Assembly: GCA_017303395.1 (NCBI GenBank)
Contig: JAFLBN010000001.1
Span: 1 to 64,000 of the forward strand
DNA: 64,000 nucleotides
Source: Chitinophagales bacterium
Lineage (GTDB): Bacteria > Bacteroidota > Bacteroidia > Chitinophagales > Chitinophagaceae
Direction of reading: 5' to 3'
The notes beneath the pieces are model-generated. The model did no database searches, was not told the DNA's origin, and was given only the letters and a program-made list of their open reading frames with translations. Below, one piece after another: positions 41,369 to 50,798 of this stretch; the first letter of the stretch is position 1; each line of letters starts with the position of its first letter. A program made the position numbers and the translations under genes.

Positions 41369-43285
41369 ATGGTGATGACAGAGAACATATTATTGGAAAA
41401 CCTGCAGGCAGTGTTCAACACGCTGGAGTCGGGTGTATTATTAGAGAGTGCAGACCGTACTATACTGTCTGTAAATAAGAAGTTCATTGAAATATTCAGC
41501 ATTCCCGGCAAGCCGGAAGACCTGGCAGGATACAACTGTCTGGGCGCTGCACAGGTAGCCAAGGCTTTCTTTAAAGACCCTGAACAGTTTGTTCTGGATG
41601 TGATAGAGATACCCGAAATAGGCAAAGAAAGGCTTGATGTGATAGAAAGCACAGATGGCAGGCATTTCAAACGTAAATACCACCCTATCCTGAAAGATGG
41701 TGTTATTACATGCCATATATGGTACTACGAGCAGATAACCTCTTTGATGCATAAAGAAGTAGAGCTGATAAATCAGCGAAACTTCTATCATACCATCCTT
41801 AATGAGTTGCCTGCAGATATCGCCATCTTCTCGGCAGACCATAAGTATCTGTACCTGAACAAAACAGCCATCAAAAGTGATGAGCTGCGCGCATGGATGA
41901 TTGGCAAAGACGATTATGAGTATTGCGCATTCAGAGAAAGAGATATTGCCATTGCAGACGAAAGACGTGCATACTTCAACCGCGCAAAGGAAACAGGTGC
42001 CAGCGTACCGTGGATAGATGAAACTGTGAAACCTGACGGAACTAAAGACTATGTGCTGCGCATCTTCTACCCTTACTTCGGCGACAATAAGAAACTGAAG
42101 TTTGTGATAGGCTACGGTATCAACATAACTGAACAGAAGGAACAGCAGATAGCTGTAAGTGAAGAGAAGGAGCGCTTCAAGACACTGATGCAAACGCTGA
42201 ACGATGGTGTATTCCAGATAAGTTTTGACGGAGACATCATGTTCTACAACAATGCATTCCTGAAAGCGATGAACCTTGATGACTATGTGATGCCCGTTAA
42301 GTATCAGCCGGCTATCATGAAGCATGTGCACCCGGATGATAAGTCTGAACTGTACTACTCTTTCGATCAGTTGCGCATTCGCAAGCAACCGCAGAAAGGC
42401 ATCTTCCGCATTATAGATTCGGAGGGCAATGTAACACAGTATATAGACTATTACATCTGGCACAGGCATACTGATAAGGATGGCAATATTGTAGCAGGTC
42501 GTTTATCAAACGTTACAGAACGTGTGCAGAAAGAACAGCAGATGGTGAGCCTGATAGAACGCGAGAAGGAGTTGAACAATATGAAGTCAAACTTCATACA
42601 CATAACTTCTCACGAGCTGCGCACGCCGCTTTCGGTTATCATGTCGTCGGCAGAGATACTGGAGATGTACGAGTCTATGGGCAGCGATGCCGTGGCTATA
42701 GACAAGAAGAAGTTCACAACCGGTATTGTGAAAGAAGTAAAACGCATTACCGATATACTGAACGAGCTATTGATAGTAGGACGTATTGAAAACAACAAAG
42801 TGAAGTACGAGCCTAAGCATGTAGATGTTCGCAACTACATGGGCGAGATAGCACACGAGCAGTTTATGCCTTATACAGACGGGCGCAATGTTGAAATAGA
42901 AATAGACGAAGACGTAAAAACAATATTTATAGACAGCAGCCTGATGAGGCACGCAGTGGTAAACATACTGAGCAATGCATTCAAGTATTCTGCCAATCGC
43001 CCTGCACCACAGCTGCATATTTTCAGAAAAGAAGAAAACATACATATACAAATAACCGACCATGGCATAGGCATACCCGAAACAGAACTGGACAATCTGT
43101 TCCACTCATTCTACCGCGCATCAAACGTGGGCAATATTTCGGGCACAGGCATAGGGCTGATGGTTGTACAACACGCAATAAAAACGCACAACGGTAACAT
43201 AGCAATAGAAAGCAGTTTAGGGAGAGGCTCTGTTTTCAGCATTATAATACCGGATGTACAAACAGACACAAACGATGGCAAGTAG
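41369..43285 (+). CDS. PAS-domain histidine kinase
   Basis: 638 residues, cytoplasmic (no membrane helix). Three PAS-type domains about 10-110, 125-255 and 270-385 (for example NILLENLQAVFNTLESGVLL, QTLNDGVFQISFDGDIMFYN); HisKA with H415 in HITSHELRTPLSVIMSSAEI; HATPase with N box VNILSNAFKYS, HGIGIPETEL and GTGIGLMV. I use the ATG at 41369; a TTG 30 nt upstream is inside the response regulator. The stop overlaps the ATG of the next receiver gene, so all three signal proteins are translated together. Confidence 0.93.
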   Translation: MVMTENILLENLQAVFNTLESGVLLESADRTILSVNKKFIEIFSIPGKPEDLAGYNCLGAAQVAKAFFKDPEQFVLDVIEIPEIGKERLDVIESTDGRHFKRKYHPILKDGVITCHIWYYEQITSLMHKEVELINQRNFYHTILNELPADIAIFSADHKYLYLNKTAIKSDELRAWMIGKDDYEYCAFRERDIAIADERRAYFNRAKETGASVPWIDETVKPDGTKDYVLRIFYPYFGDNKKLKFVIGYGINITEQKEQQIAVSEEKERFKTLMQTLNDGVFQISFDGDIMFYNNAFLKAMNLDDYVMPVKYQPAIMKHVHPDDKSELYYSFDQLRIRKQPQKGIFRIIDSEGNVTQYIDYYIWHRHTDKDGNIVAGRLSNVTERVQKEQQMVSLIEREKELNNMKSNFIHITSHELRTPLSVIMSSAEILEMYESMGSDAVAIDKKKFTTGIVKEVKRITDILNELLIVGRIENNKVKYEPKHVDVRNYMGEIAHEQFMPYTDGRNVEIEIDEDVKTIFIDSSLMRHAVVNILSNAFKYSANRPAPQLHIFRKEENIHIQITDHGIGIPETELDNLFHSFYRASNVGNISGTGIGLMVVQHAIKTHNGNIAIESSLGRGSVFSIIIPDVQTDTNDGK

Positions 43286-43655
43286 TAAAACAGTTCTTGT
43301 AATAGAGGACGACAAAGGGATAACAGAAGTGATGAGGACTATCTTCCTCATGCACGGCATCAATACGGTATTCGCAGATAACGGGCAGGATGGCCTGCGC
43401 ATGCTGGCGGCAAATGATATTGACCTTATCATCTGCGACTTTATGCTGCCCGATATCAACGGGGATAAGATACTTTCGGCTGTTAAGACAAACCCGATAA
43501 CAGCAGGCATACCTTTCATATTCCTCAGCGCATTTGCCGACGCTGATGATATTAACAAAGGATTGGAAATGGGCGCCGATCTTTACATCACAAAACCATT
43601 CTCCGCACCACACCTCATCAACGTAGTGAAAGAAAAACTTACTCCTGTTGCGTAA
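43275..43655 (+). CDS. Single-domain response regulator (receiver only)
   Basis: 126 residues starting at an ATG that overlaps the kinase stop by 11 nt. Receiver signature complete: D12-D13 (IEDDKGI), phospho-acceptor D55 (LIICDFMLPD), K107 (LYITKPF). No output domain. Together with the NarL regulator it gives the kinase two possible phosphate acceptors, so it may be a phosphate sink or a protein-interaction regulator. The longer in-frame start at 43254 lies inside the kinase. Confidence 0.9.
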   Translation: MASSKTVLVIEDDKGITEVMRTIFLMHGINTVFADNGQDGLRMLAANDIDLIICDFMLPDINGDKILSAVKTNPITAGIPFIFLSAFADADDINKGLEMGADLYITKPFSAPHLINVVKEKLTPVA

Positions 43656-43670
43656 GCAACGTATATATTA

Positions 43671-44486
43671 TTAGTGTAAAGCCAGCAAAGGAATATTGAT
43701 GCTTCTAGCCAGTGCCTTTGTATGGCTTTTATGAAATATGCGCTCAAAGAAGCCGTGTTTGTGCGGTGCCACTATCAGCCAATCTATATCATTATTATCT
43801 GCAAAATCCTGTATGGCTGCATCTACGTCTTCTCCTTCCACATAATGATATACAGGCTTTGCAACAGCTAATGCCGCATGCAGCATTTCATTTATTTCAG
43901 GCGTATCTGTACTGAAGTGTTCGCTGTTATGGTCCACATTCACCACATGCAGTGCCGCACCGGTTTGGTGTGCAATGGCTGTTATCATACCAAGTGGTAA
44001 TGTAGTAGTATCTTTTTTATAGTCGCAGGCAAAGCAGAGTTTTTCCACTTCTTTATAGTCGCAACCTGTAGGCACCGCCAGCACCGGGTGGTGCAGTTCT
44101 CGCATAATATCTATCAGATTGCCCGAGAACCAAACACTATCCTCGTCGTGCAGGCTGTTGCCAAGCACTATCATCCAGGGATTCTTTTCATTGGCATAGT
44201 CTGTCAATACCTCGGTGATATCACCAAACATGGTAACCCCGTTTATAGCAATATCAGGAAAAGAAACGGTCAGCTCATCTACCACCTTTGCTATACCCTT
44301 CTCTGCTACTTCTCGGCACTCTTCTATACTCATCACAGGCATCGGCGTTTCGCTGATGGCTACAGGCACTGTATAGCTGTGCAATACCGTAAGTTGTGCT
44401 TTATGTTTCGTTGCCAGTGCAGCGGCGTAGCGCAGCGCATGGTTGGCGGTGGTAGAAAAATCGGTTGCAGTGATTATTAAAGACAT
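43671..44486 (-). CDS. Universal stress protein, tandem UspA domains
   Basis: 271 residues, two UspA domains (about 1-140 and 150-270). First domain opens ATDFSTTANHALRYAAALA and has VLGNSLHDEDSVWFSGN with LHHPVLAVP; the second contains FACDYKKDTTTL and LIVAPHKHGFFERIFHKSHT. Such proteins act in stress survival and some bind ATP. It is convergent with the receiver gene and only 15 nt away; no terminator separates them. Confidence 0.88.
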   Translation of the reverse strand: MSLIITATDFSTTANHALRYAAALATKHKAQLTVLHSYTVPVAISETPMPVMSIEECREVAEKGIAKVVDELTVSFPDIAINGVTMFGDITEVLTDYANEKNPWMIVLGNSLHDEDSVWFSGNLIDIMRELHHPVLAVPTGCDYKEVEKLCFACDYKKDTTTLPLGMITAIAHQTGAALHVVNVDHNSEHFSTDTPEINEMLHAALAVAKPVYHYVEGEDVDAAIQDFADNNDIDWLIVAPHKHGFFERIFHKSHTKALARSINIPLLALH

Positions 44487-44573
44487 ATCCCGTATTTAAG
44501 CTACTTAAAGTTACGCCTAAATACGGGATGATATATGTACTGCTTCGATGATTTAAAGCAGTGTTAACAATGA

Positions 44574-45317
44574 TTATTGATTCTTTCCTGCACCCTTCAG
44601 TGCCTTGCCGAATACCTGTGCAAATGTGGTGAAGATGATAGTAATATCCAACCAGATGCTACGATTCTTCAGGTAGTACACATCCCACTGTATGCGCTTG
44701 CGCAATTCGCGTTCTGCAGTTATCTCACCTATAAAACCTTTTATCTGTGCCATACCCGTCATACCAGGTACTGCTTCATGACGCAGATTGTAGTATGGTA
44801 TGAACTGTGAATAGTAGCGTGTGTGGTAGAGCATGTGCGGGCGCGGACCTACAATGCTCATATCGCCCAACAGTACGTTGAAGAACTGTGGCACTTCGTC
44901 AAGGTGTGTTTTGCGGAGGAATTTACCTACCGGCGTAATACGCTTATCGCCCGTTGTTGCTTGTTTAGTATCAGCATCTGCATTCACGTACATAGTACGG
45001 AACTTAAAGCAATCGAATTCTATGCCTTTGTAGCCTGTACGTTTCTGGATGAAGAAAACAGGGCCTTTTGATGTAAGCTTGATAAGAAGGGCAACAATCG
45101 GGTACACCCAAGACATCACGAGCAAAATGAATGTCATGGATGCGAAAATATCAATAGCACGCTTAACCACTGCATAGTATCCAGATGGCTGATAAACCAT
45201 ATAACGCTGATTTATCTCGCGAAACATTTCGCGAATATCTGCTACGTCCGACTGTGGTGCTACCTGCTTGCGGGCAGGCTGTACTAAAGGTATTTTCCCT
45301 ACAAAAGGTTGTTCCAT
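44574..45317 (-). CDS. Initiating sugar-phosphate transferase (bacterial sugar transferase family)
   Basis: 247 residues from the ATG at 45317. An N-terminal extension (about 1-60), then the PglC-like domain: KRAIDIFASMTFILLVMSWV membrane helix, FFIQKRTGYKGIEFDCFKF, LPR-like KTHLDEVPQFFNVLLGDMSI, VGPRPH. It transfers a sugar phosphate to undecaprenyl phosphate to begin exopolysaccharide or O-antigen synthesis. There is one membrane helix, so it is the short monotopic form, not the long WcaJ type. Confidence 0.9.
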   Translation of the reverse strand: MEQPFVGKIPLVQPARKQVAPQSDVADIREMFREINQRYMVYQPSGYYAVVKRAIDIFASMTFILLVMSWVYPIVALLIKLTSKGPVFFIQKRTGYKGIEFDCFKFRTMYVNADADTKQATTGDKRITPVGKFLRKTHLDEVPQFFNVLLGDMSIVGPRPHMLYHTRYYSQFIPYYNLRHEAVPGMTGMAQIKGFIGEITAERELRKRIQWDVYYLKNRSIWLDITIIFTTFAQVFGKALKGAGKNQ

Positions 45318-45449
45318 TACTGTTATTCTAATATCTTGCTCTAAATGACTTAAAATACACAGCAAAAATCGTGTCAAACTTTACGATTTCATGATATTTT
45401 TTGATTTTTTTCACAAAAAATAAAATATGTTAATTATAATATCTGTAAA

Positions 45450-46745
45450 TTATTGATTATCATTTCTGTATTTCAAATTCCAGAATATCATACTGAACAC
45501 AGAATAAAACACAATTCCGGCCTGTGTCTGGAAAATTGCTTCCTGAAACATGAAAAAAAGCATACTTACATGAAAAACAAAGAATATATGACGATATTCC
45601 ATAACCCTCAAAGCAAGTAATGGACTGAAAACCATGATAATATAAAGTAACAAACCGGGTATGCCAATCATCATCAATACCTGGAAAAACATATTATGAA
45701 GATTGATATTGTAAAACTCGCTCCGCACATTATCTTTAGCAGCATCTATATCAAAACCATGCTGTTCCAGCTTCTGGTTTTGCAGATCTACTGCATCTCC
45801 ATTGCCCGCCCCCTTCAGCCATAGGTTATGCTCCTGCATATTCTCATAACCAAAACGCCACAACATCAATCTCAATGTTACATTGCTGAAAGAATCCTGC
45901 GGTATTTGGCTGTAGTCATCTTGCCAGGCTATACTCAAGTCTTTCTGAAACATATCGTTGAACCTGTTTTTTACAGGATTGTCTGTTGTAAACACTCCTG
46001 CCCCTACAATGGCAAACAAAGCTGCTATGATTGCCAACCGGCCAACACCCCAACCTTTGTGCTTAAAAGCCTTACGTATATAGAAAGGAACCAATAAAAT
46101 AAAGAACAATATTATCAGCAGGCGAGATGAAAGGAGTATGAAAAACAGAATTTGCCACACTATCAACAGCACCTTCACCCATTTATACTTCCCTGTAAAA
46201 AAGTGTTGCCATTGCAGCATCAGCAGGCATGCCAGCGAAAACAGGCAATACAACGCCATGTACACGGCACTGCTGTCAAAGCCAGCTACCAAGTCATGAT
46301 AGAAGAAAAAAGGCTTATATATATACCCCTCACGATAGCAACGTACAATAGCATGGATAATACTGATGACAGCTACAATAGAAAGGCTGCTGATAAAGAA
46401 AACCAACACCCTTTCAAACAGCTTTTTGCTGATGGGTGCACCCGCACCTATTACAAATGGCAATAACAGAATGCTCATTTTTGCGCCGATATCAAAGAGA
46501 GACTGCCCTTTGTTTTCACTGTAGAAATAGCTGAGTGCGTTCAGCACATAGTATGCCACCCATGCCCATAATACCTTATTAGCTTTGAAGCGCTGAAAAC
46601 TACCCTTAAAATCACCATTCAGTATCCACAAGAGAGATAGCAGTACAATTGCATAAGAGCCAAAAATAAACGGGAACGGGATAAGGAACGCGAGTATACA
46701 CAACGCGTACTGCAGTGCAGTTTGTACCCATGGAGCCCTCAGCAT
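45450..46745 (-). CDS. O-antigen ligase / polymerase family membrane protein
   Basis: 431 residues, about 11 membrane helices. The Wzy_C-type region includes FNVHN-like NLHNMFFQVLMMIG and SRLLIILFFILLVPFYIRKA. Members join O-antigen to lipid A or polymerise repeat units; I cannot tell which. It is divergent from the flippase gene with a TACTTTTG -7 box 7 nt from its ATG. The polymerase-like gene at 48258 is the better Wzy candidate, so a ligase role is slightly favoured here. Confidence 0.8.
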   Translation of the reverse strand: MLRAPWVQTALQYALCILAFLIPFPFIFGSYAIVLLSLLWILNGDFKGSFQRFKANKVLWAWVAYYVLNALSYFYSENKGQSLFDIGAKMSILLLPFVIGAGAPISKKLFERVLVFFISSLSIVAVISIIHAIVRCYREGYIYKPFFFYHDLVAGFDSSAVYMALYCLFSLACLLMLQWQHFFTGKYKWVKVLLIVWQILFFILLSSRLLIILFFILLVPFYIRKAFKHKGWGVGRLAIIAALFAIVGAGVFTTDNPVKNRFNDMFQKDLSIAWQDDYSQIPQDSFSNVTLRLMLWRFGYENMQEHNLWLKGAGNGDAVDLQNQKLEQHGFDIDAAKDNVRSEFYNINLHNMFFQVLMMIGIPGLLLYIIMVFSPLLALRVMEYRHIFFVFHVSMLFFMFQEAIFQTQAGIVFYSVFSMIFWNLKYRNDNQ

Positions 46746-46752
46746 ATGATTA

Positions 46753-46760
46753 CAAAAGTA
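46753..46760 (-). promoter_or_regulatory. Putative -7 promoter box (TACTTTTG)
   Basis: Minus-strand TACTTTTG fits TAnnTTTG; it ends 7 nt before the ATG at 46745, so the leader can be only a few nucleotides. Confidence 0.45.
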
Positions 46761-46815
46761 GCTGATTAAATAGTAATTTTACCCGCTCATATCCAAATTA
46801 ATACACAACACATTT

Positions 46816-48246
46816 GTGAAGAACAGCCTATTCAGCAAACTATTTTCGTCCGGCGTACAGGCTGTTGCCGTTCAGGTATTGGGGGGCATCTTCTTCATAC
46901 TCATATCACTATATCTACCCAAGAGCGATTCCGGCAGTATTGCATGGGCCAATACGGTAGCATTGATACTGGTTATGGCCCTCAGCTTCGGGCTCGACCA
47001 GATTGTTACCCGCCGCATAGCGAGCTCTTCCCGTTCAGACTGGGCTGCACCAGCATATTTGTTTCATGCATCTGTATTATCAGCTATAACATTTCTGATA
47101 CTATTGTTTTCGGTATGGCTTTGGGGAGACAGCATGATGTATGGCATGCGCCTTACCCCATGGATGTTTCTAGTACAGGCACTTATTTTTACTGCAGGGC
47201 CGTTGAAATTCTTTCTTAATGCCAAACAACATTTTGCCCCTTATGCCATCATTGCCATTGTAAGCAATATTGTAAAACTATCCCTTGGCATATTGTTATT
47301 AACTACCAAAAGCCTTTCTGTAACAACAGCCTTAGCTACACTTGCCGGCTGTGCCGCTTTTGAGTTGTTAGCACTATTATCCTACATCATTACTACCCGG
47401 CAGTTTTCTTTCAGCTTCAAATGGATAGCATATAAAAAGCTGCTGAAGGAAGCTTTACCGCAATATATATCCGTACTCTTCGATTCCAGCCTTGCCCGTG
47501 CAGACTTATTCTTGCTTGGTCTTATTAGCACAGATATTATTACGTCTGAGTACAATCTCGCATACCGCGCATACGAAATATCAAAACTTCCGCTGACGGT
47601 AATAGGCCCAATACTGCTTGCACGCTATGCCCGCCTGCTGGCAACAGGCGATAATCTTGATGCAGACACATATAATAATACCAAGAACCTATACAGGTTG
47701 GAATCCTACTTTTCTATGCTGATACCACTGGTGTTGAATATCCTATGGGCACCCGTATTAGACAATCTGTTCGATAAAAAATTCGGAACCGTTAATGCGC
47801 CAGAGTTTATGATACTTTCTGTTTGTATTCCACTGCATTTTATCATCAACCTGCTGTGGACACTGGCATTTTCTGCCCGCAGATACAAACAGATAAGCAC
47901 ATTGGTGGGGGCTTCTGCCATCATCAATATAATACTCAATCTGGTATTGATTCCGTTTTTAGATGGCATGGGTGCTGCTATAGCATTCCTCATCACTACT
48001 ATTTTCCAATTGATAGCATACTACAAGCTAACATCAAAACACTTGGCAACATTTGCACTCACTCCATTTCTGCTATTTGCATTCATGGCATTAATCAGTT
48101 ATTTTATTACCACTTTTACAGGTATCAATATGTGGCTGCAGGTGGTTGTGGCGGTTGTTGTATACACTGCTATAGCAGTACTGACAAGACAATTAAAGAA
48201 AGAACATATTACCGGCACCATTTCATTCTTCAAACCCAACACCTGA
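46816..48246 (+). CDS. Polysaccharide flippase (Wzx/MATE-like)
   Basis: 476 residues, about 12-14 membrane helices. Polysaccharide-biosynthesis export signature: SLYLPKSDSGSIAWANTVAL, LYLFHASVLSAIT-type helices, NLAYRAYEISKLPLTVIGPI, ARRYKQISTLVGASAIINII. It flips lipid-linked repeat units to the periplasmic face. Start is a GTG at 46816. It heads a plus-strand run of polymerase and glycosyltransferase genes with short gaps. Confidence 0.9.
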   Translation: MKNSLFSKLFSSGVQAVAVQVLGGIFFILISLYLPKSDSGSIAWANTVALILVMALSFGLDQIVTRRIASSSRSDWAAPAYLFHASVLSAITFLILLFSVWLWGDSMMYGMRLTPWMFLVQALIFTAGPLKFFLNAKQHFAPYAIIAIVSNIVKLSLGILLLTTKSLSVTTALATLAGCAAFELLALLSYIITTRQFSFSFKWIAYKKLLKEALPQYISVLFDSSLARADLFLLGLISTDIITSEYNLAYRAYEISKLPLTVIGPILLARYARLLATGDNLDADTYNNTKNLYRLESYFSMLIPLVLNILWAPVLDNLFDKKFGTVNAPEFMILSVCIPLHFIINLLWTLAFSARRYKQISTLVGASAIINIILNLVLIPFLDGMGAAIAFLITTIFQLIAYYKLTSKHLATFALTPFLLFAFMALISYFITTFTGINMWLQVVVAVVVYTAIAVLTRQLKKEHITGTISFFKPNT

Positions 48247-48257
48247 TAACAGTATAA

Positions 48258-49844
48258 ATGCAAAACAGAAGAAACATATTTGCTGATGCAGACTGGGCGT
48301 TCCTGCTATTTTTAGTAGGTGTCACCTATGTAAAGCTCTACGTAAAGGTAGCAGCAATAGCCTTCTATTTTATATATCTGGCTTACAAGCGCTACAAGAC
48401 ACCGGCATTAACAGGCTTTAGCAAGTTCTATTTTATTATGCCTGTAGTGGGCACCATAGCCTCATTGTTTCACAACTCTTTTGCCACAGACGGTTATTGG
48501 TTTGGCTGGCTTATGTCTGTTATCAATTGGCTGCTGGCAGGTATAGCAGTACATTTCTTAGCAAGTACCGTTTACAATCAGCCCAAAGAAAAACTGGTAG
48601 CCTCTGTCAAATTATTTTTCCTTGTAAATACCTTGTTCAGTTTGGGTGAGTTGGGTAAAATGATAATTGATTCAGGCCAACTGATGCCCTATTGGTACTG
48701 GGAACCAACCGAATATTATGGCGGCTCTACCGGAGACCATGTAAAAGGCATCATGAGTAATATATCTGTAACCAATGCTACGCTCAATGCAATTGGTACA
48801 TTATACTTCATTTATAATAATCAGTTTCGTTGGGCAGCACTTTGCCTGTTGGTACTATTACTGTGCACCAGCAACCTTACACTCATACTTTTGCTGGCTA
48901 CTATGGCTGGAGTATTCTTGCTTGTCGGCAAAAAAAGGACAAGGGTACAAATCCTTTATTCATTGCTGATTATCAGCATTGTGTACCCCGTACTAAGCCT
49001 TAATAACATTAAATATGTAACAGCAGTTTACGACAGAGAAACAGAGAAAAAAGAACCTGTTGCTGCTGCACCTGCTACAGATGTAAAAAAAGCAGACCTG
49101 CCATATTACGAGCAAAAGCTGAGTCAGAAAAAGAAATACGAACTAGATAAAGGCTCGTATTACCGTATGCACAAAAGCGACACCGAACTGCTGAGCTACA
49201 AGGATGAGCTTAAATACATCCAACAATTCGGCACTGCTAAATCTAAGGATAACAGCAACCTGCGAATGGAACCCGATGTATTGAAATATATCATCGAAAA
49301 ATGGTATGCTGTGGAATATGCAAAAACACCGTTGGCAGTAAGGGAAAGCGGACTCATCAAGGTATACACACACGAGCAAACGTTGTACTACCTGCTTAGC
49401 AGAAAAAAGAACTTATTATTTGGTGCAGGTATTGGCAACTTTTCTTCCAAACAGGCAATAAAATCTACAGGACTGAATTTGCAAGGCGACTACCCTACCA
49501 GGTATATATACATCAATGACGATTTTTTGCTGGCACACCTGTATAGCCTGTTATATGTATTCTCTCTGCCTATCGGCGAGCATTCTATCATCAACATGCC
49601 TAATAGCGTGTACAATCAGGTAGCTGGCGAATATGGCCTTGTAGGCATACTCTGCTTCCTGTTATTCTATATCGGATTCCCTTTGAAGAACTTTAAACGC
49701 CTGAAAGCCACCAGATACATAGCACCTTTATTCCTTTTATTTCTCGGATTTGAGTATTGGTTCGAAATGCTGACCATTACTGCCATATTCGAACTGTTTG
49801 TTTTAATGGATATTCACTACGAAAATGATGAACAGCGTGCATAA
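48258..49844 (+). CDS. Polysaccharide polymerase-like membrane protein
   Basis: 528 residues, about 10 membrane helices. A long hydrophilic insert (about 255-385: AVYDRETEKKEPVAAAP... DLPYYEQKLSQKKKYELDKG ... KYIIEKWYAVEYAKTP) interrupts them, probably a periplasmic loop. The final helices and overall layout fit Wzy-type polymerases, but sequence similarity in this class is low. It lies between flippase and glycosyltransferases, and overlaps the next gene by 20 nt. I infer repeat-unit polymerisation. Confidence 0.65.
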   Translation: MQNRRNIFADADWAFLLFLVGVTYVKLYVKVAAIAFYFIYLAYKRYKTPALTGFSKFYFIMPVVGTIASLFHNSFATDGYWFGWLMSVINWLLAGIAVHFLASTVYNQPKEKLVASVKLFFLVNTLFSLGELGKMIIDSGQLMPYWYWEPTEYYGGSTGDHVKGIMSNISVTNATLNAIGTLYFIYNNQFRWAALCLLVLLLCTSNLTLILLLATMAGVFLLVGKKRTRVQILYSLLIISIVYPVLSLNNIKYVTAVYDRETEKKEPVAAAPATDVKKADLPYYEQKLSQKKKYELDKGSYYRMHKSDTELLSYKDELKYIQQFGTAKSKDNSNLRMEPDVLKYIIEKWYAVEYAKTPLAVRESGLIKVYTHEQTLYYLLSRKKNLLFGAGIGNFSSKQAIKSTGLNLQGDYPTRYIYINDDFLLAHLYSLLYVFSLPIGEHSIINMPNSVYNQVAGEYGLVGILCFLLFYIGFPLKNFKRLKATRYIAPLFLLFLGFEYWFEMLTITAIFELFVLMDIHYENDEQRA

Positions 49845-50790
49845 AATACCCCTAAGCATAATAATGCCTGCCTACAATGCTGAAGCATACGTAGCGGAGG
49901 CAATAGAAAGTGTATTGAATCAGAGTTTCACAGAATTTGAATTTATAATTGTCAACGATGGTTCTAAAGACAATACGCTGGAAGTTATAAAACGATACAA
50001 CGACCCGCGCATAAAACTGATAGACCAACCCAATAAAGGGCTGATAGATACGCTGAACGATTGCATACTAATGTCTGATGCAGACATCATAGCACGTATG
50101 GATGCGGATGATGTGAACCTGCCCGGACGCCTGCAAGTAGAATTTGATTTTCTGCAACAACACCCCGACTATGTAATGGTGGGTTGCGAAGCTGATATTA
50201 TAGACCGCGATGGCAACTACCTGACACCACTGGTACCCATAGGCCATACACACGAAGAAATCGTAGAACGCATCGACCGCAAATGCCCATTCATACACCC
50301 TTGCGTTATGTTTCGTAAAGATGCTGTGATAGCTGCGGGGCTGTATCCTAAAAACGCATTGACATTTGAAGACCACCTGCTGTGGAAGAAGCTATTATCG
50401 CAAGGCAAGGTCTGTAACCTGAGGCAGTCATTAATGAAAGTGCGCTTCAACCCTGAATCTGTAACCATAGATGAGAAATGGCGCGGGCAAATGTTTATAG
50501 ATATTCGTAGAAGTGCAATCCATAATGGCTATGTAAGCGACGAAGATGCTGCAAAACTGAAAGAACTCATCAGCAGCCAAAATCTCAGCGCATATAAGAT
50601 TGCATCTTATCATGCCATGGTGGGCAAAAAATACCTGTGGGATAACCCTAATGGCCTGCTTGCAAGGCAACATATGGCACAGGCCATCAAGCATTATCCC
50701 GGCAATTTTGCTTCTTATATACTGTATATATTTTCGTTCCTGCCCTCTGCACTGCGCAAGGGCTTATATAAAACACTCAAAAAACACTAA
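49825..50790 (+). CDS. Glycosyltransferase family 2
   Basis: 321 residues. GT-A fold: LSIIMPAYNAEAYVAEAIES, VNDGSKDNTLEVI, DIIARMDADDVNLPGRLQ (DxD metal site), then GLYPKNALTFEDHLLWKKL with the catalytic base region (ED). It transfers a sugar from a nucleotide donor to the growing repeat unit on the cytoplasmic side. The start overlaps the polymerase end by 20 nt. A C-terminal region of basic helices could associate with the membrane. Confidence 0.92.
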   Translation: MMNSVHKIPLSIIMPAYNAEAYVAEAIESVLNQSFTEFEFIIVNDGSKDNTLEVIKRYNDPRIKLIDQPNKGLIDTLNDCILMSDADIIARMDADDVNLPGRLQVEFDFLQQHPDYVMVGCEADIIDRDGNYLTPLVPIGHTHEEIVERIDRKCPFIHPCVMFRKDAVIAAGLYPKNALTFEDHLLWKKLLSQGKVCNLRQSLMKVRFNPESVTIDEKWRGQMFIDIRRSAIHNGYVSDEDAAKLKELISSQNLSAYKIASYHAMVGKKYLWDNPNGLLARQHMAQAIKHYPGNFASYILYIFSFLPSALRKGLYKTLKKH

Positions 50791-50798
50791 GCCATTCA

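Noticed and set aside
41441-42469. Long open frame on the minus strand inside the PAS kinase gene
   Set aside because: It lies fully inside a gene with complete PAS/HisKA/HATPase signatures on the other strand; its composition is rich in Cys, His and Tyr, as in antisense frames.
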